From: Janthinobacterium sp. 61
GTDB taxonomy: Bacteria; Pseudomonadota; Gammaproteobacteria; Burkholderiales; Burkholderiaceae_D
DNA length: 64,000 bases
Assembly (NCBI RefSeq): GCF_002846335.1
Contig: NZ_PJMQ01000001.1
Location: 5,642,001 to 5,706,000 of the forward strand
Direction of reading: 5' to 3'
Shown: piece by piece, positions 46,584 to 55,310 of the stretch
Position numbering within the stretch: the first letter of the stretch is position 1
How the letters are laid out: every line of letters starts with the position of its first letter
Translations under genes and position numbers: made by a program
Notes under the pieces: model-generated
What the model was told of the DNA's origin: nothing
The model's database searches: none
The model's input: only the letters and a program-made list of their open reading frames with translations

Positions 46584-47452
46584 TGCTCCTGCAAGTGCTT
46601 GCGTATCAGGCGCAGGCCGCCTGCGGCCGAGTCGCCCTGTGCCGGCACGACCAGTTGCAACAGTGCCGCCGGCAGGTAGCTTGACAAGGGCGCCGCCAGG
46701 CCGCCGCACAGGGCCACGGGCAAGGTGCCGGCTGGGTCCAGCGCCCTGGCGATGAGGGCGATCTGCCGGCCCGCTTCGTTCAGGATGCCATGTGCCACGG
46801 CATTGCTGGCCGCGTGCTCGAGTACCAGCCGCGCCAGTTGCGCGAAAGTGGTCTGGCTGGCGGCGGCCAGCCACACCTGCATGGCGTCGCGCTGGCCGCC
46901 GCAGGCGTCGATGATGGCCGTGGCGAAGGTGCTGCCGGGTACGCGCCCATCGACCACCTGCTGCGCGTGGTTGACGGCGCGCATGCCGATCCAGGCGCCA
47001 CCTGCTTCGTCGCCGGAAGGAAAACCCCAGCCGCCCACTTCGTGACGGCTGCCATCGGCGTGCAGCACTTCGCCCACGCTGCCGGTGCCGATGGCAACGA
47101 TGACGCCCGGCTGGCCCGCGTGGGCGCCCAGCAGGGTGGTCAGGGCATCCGATTCCAGTGCGACGGCGGCATAGCCGGGATTGTGTTCGACAAAGCTGGC
47201 AGCCCACTGTTTGTTGTGCACGCCGGCCAGGCCGAGGCCGATAGCCATGCGCTGCAGGGACGGCTGTTCCAGGCCGGCGGCGCGGAAGGCCAGCGTGACG
47301 GCATGCGCCACGGACGTCCAGGCCCGTTCGATGCCCAGTCCCAGGCCGGATGGGCCGCTTTGTCCCTGTGCCAGTTCCTGGTTATCAAGGCGCGCCAGGC
47401 GTACGCGGGTGCCGCTGCCCCCGCCGTCGACGCCGATTATGTATTCGATCAT
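46580..47452 (-). CDS. N-acetylglucosamine kinase, BadF/BcrA-type ATPase fold
   Basis: A 290-residue cytoplasmic sugar kinase of the BadF/BadG/BcrA/BcrD superfamily, to which eukaryotic-type GlcNAc kinases and bacterial glucosamine kinases belong. The first phosphate loop is IIGVDGGGSGTRVRLARLDN, the second VAIGTGSVGEVLHAD, and the adenosine region has ALCGGLAAPL. It is the first gene of the nag operon and would phosphorylate GlcNAc or GlcN that enters without a PTS. The strong promoter at 47528-47556 lies just upstream. Confidence 0.9.
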   Translation of the reverse strand: MIEYIIGVDGGGSGTRVRLARLDNQELAQGQSGPSGLGLGIERAWTSVAHAVTLAFRAAGLEQPSLQRMAIGLGLAGVHNKQWAASFVEHNPGYAAVALESDALTTLLGAHAGQPGVIVAIGTGSVGEVLHADGSRHEVGGWGFPSGDEAGGAWIGMRAVNHAQQVVDGRVPGSTFATAIIDACGGQRDAMQVWLAAASQTTFAQLARLVLEHAASNAVAHGILNEAGRQIALIARALDPAGTLPVALCGGLAAPLSSYLPAALLQLVVPAQGDSAAGGLRLIRKHLQEQ

Positions 47453-47527
47453 GTTGTGCAGCCCCGCATGTGGTTGATTGCGCCTGTCTCGTTTTTTTAT
47501 TTGTCGGGCGGAGAAAAAGCTGAAGGC

Positions 47528-47556
47528 ACTATATTGTCGCCTCGATGGCTTGTCAA
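47528..47556 (-). promoter_or_regulatory. Promoter of the nag operon
   Basis: On the minus strand a consensus TTGACA (47556-47551) and TATAGT (47533-47528) are separated by exactly 17 bases, about 75 bases before the kinase start. This is the best sigma-70 promoter in the window. Confidence 0.88.
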
Positions 47557-47557
47557 C

Positions 47558-47575
47558 AGGTATTTAAGTGGTATT
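47558..47575. promoter_or_regulatory. GntR operator abutting the nag promoter
   Basis: AGGTATT (47558) and TGGTATT (47569) are direct repeats 11 bases apart, directly next to the -35 box. Binding there would cover the promoter. The layout matches 31194-31215. Confidence 0.6.
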
Positions 47576-47660
47576 AATAAATGCCTTGCGCGATGCCGCA
47601 CCGTACCCGAGGCGGCTATTGCAAGTTACTGTTAGTAAAGGGTTTTTTGTGTATCGTGAA

Positions 47661-47723
47661 TGGTATTGAAATTGGCCTTGTTCAATGCCAATTTTTACCG
47701 AGTGGTCTATGTCTGGTGTTGCG
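47661..47723. promoter_or_regulatory. Further TGGT-type repeats upstream of the nag operon
   Basis: AATGGTATTGAA lies at about 47659-47670, and AGTGGTCTATG-TCTGGTGTTGC spans 47702-47723, where two TGGT cores are 11 bases apart. The latter matches the receptor-side operator at most positions. The stretch 47576-47799 contains no gene start other than that of the small protein at 47803. Confidence 0.4.
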
Positions 47724-47802
47724 CTATTGCTTGTATGCATGCTTGGCAAGGCGCGCCATGAAGAGTAAAGTCCGCCTTTTACACCTGAGTTGGAAGAGCA
47801 TG

Positions 47803-48087
47803 ATGAACGACAAGGCAGCAAAGAGCGAGTACTGGGACGACTGGCAGCAAGAGGCGCTTGCCGCCGGCGTGTCGGCGCCGCTGGCCGCGCTGGGCATGGA
47901 AATGATGCGCACGCACCGCAAGAACCGCTGGCCGAAGGATTTCCTGGGCCGCGAAAGCGATGGCCCGGTCATGATCGAAATGTGCCTGGAAGACGAGGCG
48001 GAAACGGAATTGTTCTTTATCGAGAACCTGTATCCCTACGATGCGGCGTTGATCGAGAAGACGCGCCGCCGCCTGTGCCTGCACTAG
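47803..48087 (+). CDS. Small hypothetical protein
   Basis: A 94-residue acidic cytoplasmic protein with no recognised family. It begins MNDKAAKSEYWDDWQQ and holds MMRTHRKNRWPKDFLGRE and the acidic EMCLEDEAETELFFIENL. ATG codons at 47800 and 47803 both follow GGAAGAG. It reads divergently from the nag operon, and operator-like repeats lie in the gap, but no functional link is evident. Confidence 0.55.
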   Translation: MNDKAAKSEYWDDWQQEALAAGVSAPLAALGMEMMRTHRKNRWPKDFLGRESDGPVMIEMCLEDEAETELFFIENLYPYDAALIEKTRRRLCLH

Positions 48088-48109
48088 GCTGAGATGCCCG
48101 CGTGACTGG

Positions 48110-48140
48110 AACGGCCGCCTTGTGCGGCCGTTTTGCTTTT
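48110..48140 (+). terminator. Rho-independent terminator
   Basis: A 9-bp stem AACGGCCGC / GCGGCCGTT with a 5-base loop, followed by TTGCTTTT. It ends the small gene at 47803. Confidence 0.75.
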
Positions 48141-48204
48141 CGGGTGGCATTTTCATGGGGGAGTGTCATAATGGCCCAGGCATTTCCGCCCAAGTATGGA
48201 GTAG

Positions 48205-48315
48205 ATGATGAGCAAGGCACAGGACAGCAAGAAAGAAGCCAAGAAGGAACCGGCCAAGAGCATGAAGGAAAAGAAGGAAGCCAAGAAGGTCAAGAAAGAA
48301 GAGCGCAAGCGCTGA
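48205..48315 (+). CDS. 36-residue Lys/Glu-rich peptide
   Basis: A very short gene: GGAG upstream, tandem ATG codons at 48205 and 48208, and a stop at 48313. The product is almost wholly Lys, Glu, Ala and Ser (MMSKAQDSKKEAKKEPAKSM then KEKKEAKKVKKEERKR). It would be disordered or one long charged helix. The next gene starts two bases after its stop, so co-transcription is likely. No family is known to me; nucleic-acid or ribosome binding is only a guess. Confidence 0.5.
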   Translation: MMSKAQDSKKEAKKEPAKSMKEKKEAKKVKKEERKR

Positions 48316-48317
48316 TC

Positions 48318-48842
48318 ATGCGCGTGCGCCGTTCATTGACGCGCCCGTGGCGTGCGCCGGCCGTGCTGGCGGCGTTCGCCCTGCTGGCCTTCGGTGTTCC
48401 CGTGTCCGGCGTGCTGGCGCAGCAAAAGGCGCCGCCGTCCACCTTCGGGCAAGTGGTGGGCAATGCCGTGCTGTGCATCGACCAGATCGACAACAAGGCC
48501 TTCTATGCCTATTTGCTGACGGCTTTCGGTCCTGCCTACAAGCATGAAGGCGGCGCCTACTGGTTCCGCACGGACGCCACCTTGTGGGGCGCGAGCATTA
48601 CCGACGTGATCGTCAGCGACGACACCAGCCCCCTTGTCTTCATGGGCGTGGTGGCCGATTCGACGCCGGAAAAGCTGGAACCGGCCATCCGCAGCGCCTC
48701 TGGTCTGCGTTTCAATAAACTCGACAATTCCGCCTTTCCTGTCCGTGGTTCCGTGCCCGGCAGTAAAATCGTCTACTTCCGTAGCAAGGCGAAAGTGTAT
48801 TGCGCCAAATACAAACCGTTGCCGCCCGCCCGCACCCGATGA
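48318..48842 (+). CDS. Exported hypothetical protein
   Basis: A 174-residue protein with a signal peptide (about residues 1-35: basic MRVRRSLTRPWR, hydrophobic AVLAAFALLAFGV, cut near VLAQQ). The mature part has two Cys (AVLCIDQID and VYCAKYKP), which may form a disulfide in the periplasm. No recognised domain. It follows the Lys/Glu-rich peptide gene by two bases and precedes gspA by 51 bases, so it may be part of that transcript. Confidence 0.65.
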   Translation: MRVRRSLTRPWRAPAVLAAFALLAFGVPVSGVLAQQKAPPSTFGQVVGNAVLCIDQIDNKAFYAYLLTAFGPAYKHEGGAYWFRTDATLWGASITDVIVSDDTSPLVFMGVVADSTPEKLEPAIRSASGLRFNKLDNSAFPVRGSVPGSKIVYFRSKAKVYCAKYKPLPPARTR

Positions 48843-48893
48843 GGGTACCGGCTTGCCGCCGCGCATTTTGATTGTTTCATCCGCAGGGTCTCC

Positions 48894-50528
48894 ATGTACA
48901 CGCATTATTTCCAGCTCAAGCAATCGCCGTTCTCGATCGCCCCCGATCCCCGCTACCTGTTCATGAGCGAACGTCACCGCGAAGCACTGGCGCACCTGCT
49001 GTATGGCGTGGGCAGCGGCGGCGGCTTCGTGCTGCTGACGGGAGAAATCGGCGCCGGCAAGACTACCGTGTGCCGTTGTTTCATGGAGCAGATTCCGGAA
49101 AATTGCCAGCTCGCCTACATTTTCAATCCGAAACTGTCCGTCGAAGAATTGCTGCTGTCGATCTGCGAGGAATTCCGCATCGCCTTGGCGCCCGGTGTGG
49201 CCAGCGTGAAAGGCTATGTCGACGCCATCAATGCGCACCTGCTGGCCAGCCATGCGCAGGGCAAGAACAATGTGCTGATCATCGACGAAGCGCAAAACCT
49301 CTCCGCCGCCGTGCTCGAACAATTGCGTTTGCTGACGAACCTGGAGACGAGCGAGCGCAAGCTGCTGCAGATCATACTCATCGGCCAGCCGGAATTGCGC
49401 GTCATGCTGGCCCGTCCCGAGCTGGAACAGCTGGCGCAGCGCGTCATTGCCCGTTATCACCTGGGTTCGCTGACAGCCGAGGAAACGGCCAGCTATATCC
49501 GCCACCGCCTGGCCGTGGCCGGCAGCACGGCGCAGACGCCGTTCGCCCCACGTTTGATGGCGCAGATCCATGCCATGAGCCACGGCGTGCCGCGCCGCAT
49601 CAACCTGCTGTGCGACCGCGCGCTGCTGGGCGCCTACGTGGAAAACCAGCCGCAGGTGACGCGCCAGATATTGCGCCGTGCCGCCGAGGAAGTGTTTGCG
49701 GAAGAGGGTAGGCCGGCGGCCGGACGGGGCTTGCGCTGGCCACATGTGGCTGGCGGCGTGCTGGCCGGCGCCGTGGTGACGGCCGCGCTGGCCTGGCAGT
49801 TCATGCCGCGCCCTTCCTCTGTGCCCGCTGTATCTGCCGTGGCCGCCTCGCAGCCGGCCGCATCCGCCGTGGCGGCTGTCGCCGCATCCGCGCCCGCGCC
49901 GGCCAGCGTGCCAGACCGTAACGCCGTGCTGCGCCAGCTGGCCGCCCTGTGGGGCGAGCAGTTGCCGGCCGGCGATGCTTGCCAGGCGGGTGCGCGCGCC
50001 GGACTGCGCTGCCTGCACAGCCGGGGCGGCATCGCCGAACTGCGTGTGCTGGACCGTCCAGCCATGCTGGCCTTGCGCGATGGGCAAGGAGTTGAAAAGC
50101 TGGCGCTGCTGACCCGGCTGCAGGGCGAGACCGCCACGCTGATGCTCGATGGCAAACAGCAAGGCCTGCCCCTGGCCCAGCTGGCGCAGCGCAGCGATGG
50201 CAGTTTCACTACCTTCTGGCGCGCCCCACGCAATTGGCGCGACGAAGTGCCGCTGGGGGGGCGTGGCGCCGACGTGGACTGGCTGGCGCAGCGCCTGGCG
50301 CAACAGCGGGGTTTGCCGGCACCGGCCGCCAACCTGCCGCTCGATGCCGAAATGCAAGGCCAGCTGCGTGCTTTCCAGCAGAGCCAGAACCTGCGGGCCG
50401 ATGGCCTGGCGGGTCCGAAAACGTATATACGCCTGATGCAACTGGGTGACAATGCGGAGCCGCGCCTGAGCAGCGCAGCTTCTGCCGTGGCAGCACCCGC
50501 TGCGACGGCGATGGTGGCGGGGAAATAA
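48894..50528 (+). CDS. gspA: GspA/ExeA-like ATPase with peptidoglycan-binding domain
   Basis: A 544-residue inner-membrane ATPase. The AAA part (about residues 1-265) starts MYTHYFQLKQSPFSIAPDPR with Walker A in TGEIGAGKTTVCR and Walker B in NVLIIDEAQNLS. One membrane helix (about 283-303) leads to a periplasmic Ala/Pro linker, a C39-like region and a PG_binding_1 domain near the C-terminus (QLRAFQQSQNLRADGLAGPKT). ExeA-type proteins with ExeB make an opening in peptidoglycan for the type II secretin. gspB follows immediately. No other secretion genes are in the window. Confidence 0.9.
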   Translation: MYTHYFQLKQSPFSIAPDPRYLFMSERHREALAHLLYGVGSGGGFVLLTGEIGAGKTTVCRCFMEQIPENCQLAYIFNPKLSVEELLLSICEEFRIALAPGVASVKGYVDAINAHLLASHAQGKNNVLIIDEAQNLSAAVLEQLRLLTNLETSERKLLQIILIGQPELRVMLARPELEQLAQRVIARYHLGSLTAEETASYIRHRLAVAGSTAQTPFAPRLMAQIHAMSHGVPRRINLLCDRALLGAYVENQPQVTRQILRRAAEEVFAEEGRPAAGRGLRWPHVAGGVLAGAVVTAALAWQFMPRPSSVPAVSAVAASQPAASAVAAVAASAPAPASVPDRNAVLRQLAALWGEQLPAGDACQAGARAGLRCLHSRGGIAELRVLDRPAMLALRDGQGVEKLALLTRLQGETATLMLDGKQQGLPLAQLAQRSDGSFTTFWRAPRNWRDEVPLGGRGADVDWLAQRLAQQRGLPAPAANLPLDAEMQGQLRAFQQSQNLRADGLAGPKTYIRLMQLGDNAEPRLSSAASAVAAPAATAMVAGK

Positions 50529-50529
50529 G

Positions 50530-51216
50530 ATGTCTTACATACTAGAAGCACTGAAAAAATCGCAGGCCGAGCGCCAACTGGGCGAGTTGCCCTCGATTCA
50601 CGCACCGCAAGTGCAGCTGCACGATGCCGCCGCGTCCTCTGCTGCGCGGCGCGCACCCGTCTGGCTGGCGCTGGGCGGCGTGGGCGTTGCCGTGGCTGCC
50701 GCGTTGCTGCTGTGGCAGCCTTGGCGGGCGGGCGCGGCTGCGCCTGTCGTCCCTGCCGTGCTGGCCCAGGCTGTGCCCGCGCCCGTGGCTGCCTTGCCAG
50801 CGGCTCCTGCGCCCGCGCCTGTGGTGGCCTCCGTGCCGCCAGCGGCCATCGCCGCACCCGTGCACCATGCCAGGCCTGTGGCGGAACCGAAGCAGGAGAT
50901 GCCCGGTCAAACCGTGCCGCCGCCCGTTGCGGCCCCCGCGCCTGCGGCCACCGCGCCTGCGGCGCCGCCCACGCCCGCCGTAGAGGAAACGGTGGCTGGC
51001 ATGCGCGACCTGCCCGAGCCGATACAGCGGCAAATCCCCGCCATCGTCATCGGCGGCTATATCTATTCAAAGAATCCGGCTGACCGTCTGTTGCTGATCG
51101 ACAAGGTCCTGCGCCACGAGGGCGAGGAGCTGGCGCCGGGCCTGGTGCTGGAGAAATTACAGCCGAAGGCTGCCATCTTCAGTTTCAAGGGCTACCGCTA
51201 CCGCGTGCCGTATTGA
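50530..51216 (+). CDS. gspB: GspB-like protein
   Basis: A 228-residue bitopic membrane protein. It opens with the family block MSYILEALKKSQAERQLGELP, has one membrane helix (about residues 42-60), a long Pro/Ala-rich periplasmic linker (about 65-155) and the GspB domain (about 165-228) ending FSFKGYRYRVPY. It starts one base after gspA and works with it in type II secretin assembly. The linker length could help it span to the peptidoglycan. Confidence 0.9.
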   Translation: MSYILEALKKSQAERQLGELPSIHAPQVQLHDAAASSAARRAPVWLALGGVGVAVAAALLLWQPWRAGAAAPVVPAVLAQAVPAPVAALPAAPAPAPVVASVPPAAIAAPVHHARPVAEPKQEMPGQTVPPPVAAPAPAATAPAAPPTPAVEETVAGMRDLPEPIQRQIPAIVIGGYIYSKNPADRLLLIDKVLRHEGEELAPGLVLEKLQPKAAIFSFKGYRYRVPY

Positions 51217-51373
51217 CTTGTTGCGCATCAGGGCCGGGCCGCCATGACTGAACCAAACTGGCTTTGCCTGCTCGAACCAGGGTCGCTGCGACCGTGTGCG
51301 CGGTCGGGGAGCTGCAATGATTGCTGCCACCACTGCTGGTGAGGGTGTTCTTGATGCGACTGGCTTGGGAAAG

Positions 51374-51900
51374 ATGGCGCGTATCGATCATATCGTCGTG
51401 CTGATGATGGAAAACCGCTCGTTCGACCACATCCTCGGCTACCTGGGCCTGGAAGGCGGGCGCGCCGGGCCAGCCATGCCAATGTGCATGTAGGCGTGGC
51501 TTACCCCGTGCATTATGTGCGGCGCACGGCCTTCGCTCCGCAGCAAGACCCGTCGCATACGGGCCTGTCGGTGGCGCAGCAATTACAAAACAATAACGGC
51601 AGCTTCATCGGCGACTATGGGCAAACGCATCCGGGTGATTCCGACATCGATCTGGTGCTCGGTTACTACAATGGGGACGATTTGCCCGGGCAATGATTTC
51701 CTGGCGCAGGACTTCGCCCCGCTGGCGCTGGCGGGCGAGCTGGCTGCCGTTGCCCCCGTGCCCGTGCAATCGGAGGCCGAAGCGGGTGTGATCGCCGCAC
51801 AGCGGCATGTGGCGCGCCCGGCCAGGAATGCGCAGGCGGCGCATGGCAAGACAGCGCCCCGGCCGGCGGGCCGGTGCTGGCGGTAGGGTGGCAAGCTGGC
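51374..51900 (+). pseudogene. Phospholipase C-type phosphoesterase remnant
   Basis: The N-terminal signature of the acid-phosphatase-fold phospholipase C family is plain: [19 protein letters not shown], then [10 protein letters not shown]. The frame then shifts and hits a stop after MPMCM. The next frame continues with VAYPVHYVRRTAFAPQQDPS, SFIGDYGQTHPG and LVLGYYNGDDLPGQ before another stop at about 51696. A third frame yields DFAPLALAGE. Only the first fifth of the roughly 450-700 residue family is left, so the gene is truncated and frameshifted. Confidence 0.8.
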
Positions 51901-51971
51901 TCCCGCCGATGCCGGGAGTGGCGGAAAATCCGCACGCGCCCGCGCCAGGCGCTGGCGCCGGTGGGGCTGCG

Positions 51972-51977
51972 TATAAT
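51972..51977 (+). promoter_or_regulatory. -10-like element before mobB
   Basis: TATAAT in GTATAATCAT lies 27 bases before the mobB start, as expected for a short leader. Confidence 0.35.
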
Positions 51978-52003
51978 CATTCCTTCTCAATCAAGGAGTG
52001 ACC

Positions 52004-52528
52004 ATGCACGATGCGATGCCCACCCACCCGGTACTGGGGGTGATCGGCCGTTCCGGTAGCGGCAAGACGACCCTGCTGGAATTTGTGGTGAAGGAACTGG
52101 CGGCGCGGGGCTTGCGCGTCAACCTGGTCAAGCACAGCCACCATGACCTGGCGCTGGAGCCGCCGCAGAAAGACAGCGCCCGCTTGCGCCTGGCCGGTGC
52201 GGCCGAAGTGCTGGTGGCGTCGCCGTATCGTTTTGCCATCGTGCATGAGCTGCGCGGCGCACCCGAGCCTAGCCTGGCGCAGCAATTGGGCCGCATGGGG
52301 CCGGCGGACCTGACCCTGGTGGAGGGTTTCAAGACGGACCCCATCCCCAAGCTGGAAGTGTTCCGCCCGGAAGTGGGGCAGGCGCCCCTGTATCCGCATG
52401 ATCCGCATGTGATCGCCGTCGCCTCCGACAGCCCGGCGCCGGCCGACCTGCGCGAGGGCGTGCAATGGCTGGACTTGAATGTACGCGAGCATGTGCTGGC
52501 ATGGTTGCTGCACAGGCTGGAAAAATAA
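52004..52528 (+). CDS. mobB: Molybdopterin-guanine dinucleotide biosynthesis protein MobB
   Basis: A 174-residue GTPase-like protein that assists MobA in making the Mo-bis-MGD cofactor. The P-loop reads VIGRSGSGKTTLLEFV near the N-terminus, followed by LRVNLVKHSHHDLALEPPQKDS, a family block, and DLTLVEGFKTDPIPKLEVFR with the partner Glu. The ATG at 52004 follows AGGAG with 5-base spacing. No other molybdenum-cofactor genes are in the window. Confidence 0.94.
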   Translation: MHDAMPTHPVLGVIGRSGSGKTTLLEFVVKELAARGLRVNLVKHSHHDLALEPPQKDSARLRLAGAAEVLVASPYRFAIVHELRGAPEPSLAQQLGRMGPADLTLVEGFKTDPIPKLEVFRPEVGQAPLYPHDPHVIAVASDSPAPADLREGVQWLDLNVREHVLAWLLHRLEK

Positions 52529-52585
52529 GCTAAAGGTTTGCCGGCAGCATCCGTTAACAAGGGTAGAACCTCATTGGAGAAACGT

Positions 52586-52786
52586 ATGGACGTCGGAAGC
52601 ATTGCTCAACTATCAACTACGATGGCGGAGACAGGCACGCGGCAAGCCGTCGGCTTGACTGTCCTGAAAAAAGCCCAGGATATCCAAAGCTCGACTGCCA
52701 CAGCCTTGCTGGCAGCCCTGCCACCGATACAGGCCGCGCCTAGCCTGCCGGCTCACCTCGGTAACCGCATCAACACGACAGCCTGA
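52586..52786 (+). CDS. YjfB-family small protein
   Basis: A 66-residue protein that matches the YjfB family (putative motility protein): MDVGSIAQLSTTMAETGTRQ, then AVGLTVLKKAQDIQSSTATAL, ending in a Pro-rich tail. GGAGAAA precedes the ATG at 52586. The function is not established. A terminator follows at 52826. Confidence 0.75.
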   Translation: MDVGSIAQLSTTMAETGTRQAVGLTVLKKAQDIQSSTATALLAALPPIQAAPSLPAHLGNRINTTA

Positions 52787-52825
52787 GCGCAGTCCCGCGG
52801 CGCCAGTCCGGCGCTCGCCATTGCC

Positions 52826-52868
52826 ATGCCCACACCACCGTCGCCGACGGCGGCGCGTGGGCATTTTT
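52826..52868 (+). terminator. Terminator after the YjfB-like gene
   Basis: Arms ATGCCCAC and GTGGGCAT are followed by a T5 run. Between the arms a second GC-rich stem (GCCGTCGG-type) can form. The rest of the gap up to 53075 shows no clear element. Confidence 0.75.
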
Positions 52869-53075
52869 GTTTGCCTTCTTGCCTGCCTTCCTTCCGCCAT
52901 CTTTCCCGCACCTGTCAAATGAACTCATTGATCATGGTTCGCCATGGCGCGGCCGATTCAGTAAAATGATGTGCATTAGCGCGCGTTGTCCATCGTGCAG
53001 TCTGCGGCGTGCCATGATTTGCCGCTGATGTACGATGACTTACCGATTACTTTGACCCATGCAAGAGGATTATCC

Positions 53076-53378
53076 ATGAACAAACGTCAAGCTCTCATCG
53101 CCGCCGCCCTCGCGGGCCTCTGTGCCGGCACCACCGTCCATGCTGCCGCGCACGATGGCCCCGCCCCTGGCGACAAGGAAAAATGCTACGGCGTGGCCAA
53201 GGCAGGGCAGAACGACTGCGCCTCGTCCGACGGCGCGCATTCCTGCGCGGGCCAGGCGGAGGCAGACAACTTGCCTACGGAATGGACCTATGTTGCCAAG
53301 GGCACGTGCGAACAGGCGGGCGGCTCCGTCAAGCCCATCAAGGCCGGCAAGGCCGCCAAGCCAGCCACCCAACCGTAA
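53076..53378 (+). CDS. Bufferin precursor peptide (BufA1-like, DUF2282)
   Basis: A 100-residue secreted protein of the DUF2282 family. The signal peptide spans about residues 1-24 ([20 protein letters not shown] then VHA). The mature part carries the four conserved cysteines at 37, 48, 57 and 78 in [19 protein letters not shown] and [10 protein letters not shown]. In bufferins these Cys are modified by a DUF692/MNIO enzyme to copper-binding thiooxazole-type groups, and the peptide is exported. The next gene encodes such an enzyme, so the locus is very likely a bufferin RiPP pathway. AGAGGA precedes the ATG at 53076. Confidence 0.9.
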   Translation: MNKRQALIAAALAGLCAGTTVHAAAHDGPAPGDKEKCYGVAKAGQNDCASSDGAHSCAGQAEADNLPTEWTYVAKGTCEQAGGSVKPIKAGKAAKPATQP

Positions 53379-53395
53379 GCGTCCGCAGCCTGCCC

Positions 53396-55021
53396 ATGCC
53401 GCCAGTTCCCGCGCTTGCCGGCGCCGGCGTCGGCTTGCGCGCCGCGCACTACCGCGACTTCCTGGCGCGCCGGCCTCGCGTGGGCTGGCTGGAAGTGCAT
53501 ACCGAAAATTATCTGCAGCCGTCGGGCTGGGATAGTCATGTGTTGTGTGCCCTGCGCCACGATTACCCGCTCAGCCTGCATGGCGTGGGCCTTGGCCTGG
53601 GTTCCGCGCGGGGCTTTTCCGAGGCCCATTTGCAGCGCGTGCGCGGCGTGGTGGAGCGCGTCGAGCCGGCCCTCGTGTCGGAACACCTGTGCTGGGGCGC
53701 CGTGGCGCAGCAGCAACTCAATGATCTGTTGCCGCTGGCCTTGAATGGCGCCGCCCTGGATTTGTTGTGCGCAAGAGTGGGGCGGGTGCAAGATGTGCTG
53801 AAAAGGCCGATCTTGCTGGAGAATGTATCCACTTACCTGCGTTTTGCCGACGATGCCATGAGCGAGGCGCAATTCCTGGCGGAGCTGGCGCGTCGCAGCG
53901 GTTGTGGACTGCTGCTCGATATCAATAACCTGTATGTCAACCAGTGCAACCACGGCGAAGATGCCCTGCTAGCCATGCAAGCCATCGCGCCGGGCAGCGT
54001 GGGCGAACTGCACCTGGGCGGCCATCTGCTGACGCCGCAGGCCGTGATCGACCACCATGGCGCCGCCGTCGCCGATCCCGTCTGGGACTTGTATGCGGCC
54101 GCGCTGCTGCGCTTTGGCGCCGTGCCCACCCTGGTCGAATGGGATACGCATTTGCCGCCGCTGGATATCCTGTTGGGTGAGGCGGACAAGGCGCAGGCCA
54201 TGCTGGCGCGTCAGGCGCCACAGGCGCCATGGCTGGGAGCGGCGGCGCCGCCGGCCGCCACTGCCGCTCCCGCCGAAACACTGGCGCAGCAGCAGCAAGC
54301 TTTTGCCACGGCCCTGTTTGATCCCGTGGCGGCCCTGCCATCCTTCGCGGGGGCGGCGGTGCAGGAGCGCTTTGCACTGTATCGTGGCAATGTGAGCGCC
54401 ACCTGGCGCCGCACCCTGGGTCAGGCATATCCTGTCGTGCTGGCGCTGGTAGGCGAGGATTTCTTTGCTGGCCTGGCACGCGCGTATGGCCGGAAGATGC
54501 CATCCGATAGCGCGGATTTGAACCAGTTTGGTGCCCGTTTCGCCGATTTTCTCGCTGCTTTCCCGCCTGTGGCCGCATTCCCCTATTTGCCGGACATGGC
54601 GCGCCTGGAATGGGCCTTGCACCTTGCCCATTACGCGGCCGATGCGCAGGCGCTGGCGCCCGAGTCGCTGGCCGCCTTGCATCCTGATCAGCTGGAAGTG
54701 CGCCGTTTTACCTTGCATCCCGCTTGCGCCTTGCTGGCATCGAACTGGCAAGTGGCGGCCTTGTGGCAGGCGCATCAGGAGGGTGAAGGGCAGGGGATGT
54801 TTCCGCAGGATATGCAGGTGGCGAGCTGGGTGCTGGTATGTCGGCCGCGCTGGAAGCCGCAGGTGCAGGTAGTGGATGCGGCCGCGCACGCGGCCTTGCT
54901 GGCCTTGCAGCAAGGAAAAACGTTTGGCGCCGCGCTCGACGTGGCATTCGAGCAGGACCCGGCATTTGACCTGGCGGCACACTTGCGCCAGTGGCTGGCG
55001 CATGCGGTGCTTGCAGCGTAA
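53396..55021 (+). CDS. Fused MNIO enzyme and partner (BufB-BufC, DUF692-DUF2063)
   Basis: A 541-residue protein made of two normally separate ones. Residues about 8-272 are DUF692/[67 protein letters not shown] and [14 protein letters not shown] supply the His, Asp and Glu ligands of the multinuclear iron site. A Pro/Ala linker (about 273-294) joins the DUF2063 partner, which begins [13 protein letters not shown] and has [17 protein letters not shown] and [15 protein letters not shown]; it delivers the precursor. One polypeptide would therefore recognise and modify the upstream DUF2282 peptide. It starts 17 bases after that gene. Confidence 0.9.
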   Translation: MPPVPALAGAGVGLRAAHYRDFLARRPRVGWLEVHTENYLQPSGWDSHVLCALRHDYPLSLHGVGLGLGSARGFSEAHLQRVRGVVERVEPALVSEHLCWGAVAQQQLNDLLPLALNGAALDLLCARVGRVQDVLKRPILLENVSTYLRFADDAMSEAQFLAELARRSGCGLLLDINNLYVNQCNHGEDALLAMQAIAPGSVGELHLGGHLLTPQAVIDHHGAAVADPVWDLYAAALLRFGAVPTLVEWDTHLPPLDILLGEADKAQAMLARQAPQAPWLGAAAPPAATAAPAETLAQQQQAFATALFDPVAALPSFAGAAVQERFALYRGNVSATWRRTLGQAYPVVLALVGEDFFAGLARAYGRKMPSDSADLNQFGARFADFLAAFPPVAAFPYLPDMARLEWALHLAHYAADAQALAPESLAALHPDQLEVRRFTLHPACALLASNWQVAALWQAHQEGEGQGMFPQDMQVASWVLVCRPRWKPQVQVVDAAAHAALLALQQGKTFGAALDVAFEQDPAFDLAAHLRQWLAHAVLAA

Positions 55022-55025
55022 TGGC

Positions 55026-55310
55026 CTACTCGAAGGCCCGCAGCACGCGCGCTTCGCCCGTCTGATCGCGGTACAGGGCATTTGCGGCCAGGGTGGCGTC
55101 CATCATGCGCGTCACTTGCTCTTCTTCGAAGCGGGCGAGTTCGGCAATGGCCGCGACGAGGGCCAGTTCCAGCCTGGCGCGCGCGCTCTGGTACAGGCTG
55201 CTAGTGTATTTGTCTGTGTTACGCAGTAATTCTTCCGCGTTTTCTATCACTTGGCGCAAGTCGCCGATCAGGCGTTCCTGGCTGCGCGTACCTTGTTCGG
55301 GATGGTCCAT
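55026..55310 (-). CDS. ElaB/YqjD/DUF883-like protein without membrane anchor
   Basis: A 94-residue helical protein resembling the N-terminal part of the ElaB/YqjD (DUF883) family: SQERLIGDLRQVIENAEELL, then TSSLYQSARARLELAL. The usual C-terminal glycine-zipper membrane helix is missing, so it is probably soluble. GAAGGGAAG precedes the ATG at 55310. It converges with the bufferin enzyme gene. Confidence 0.65.
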   Translation of the reverse strand: MDHPEQGTRSQERLIGDLRQVIENAEELLRNTDKYTSSLYQSARARLELALVAAIAELARFEEEQVTRMMDATLAANALYRDQTGEARVLRAFE

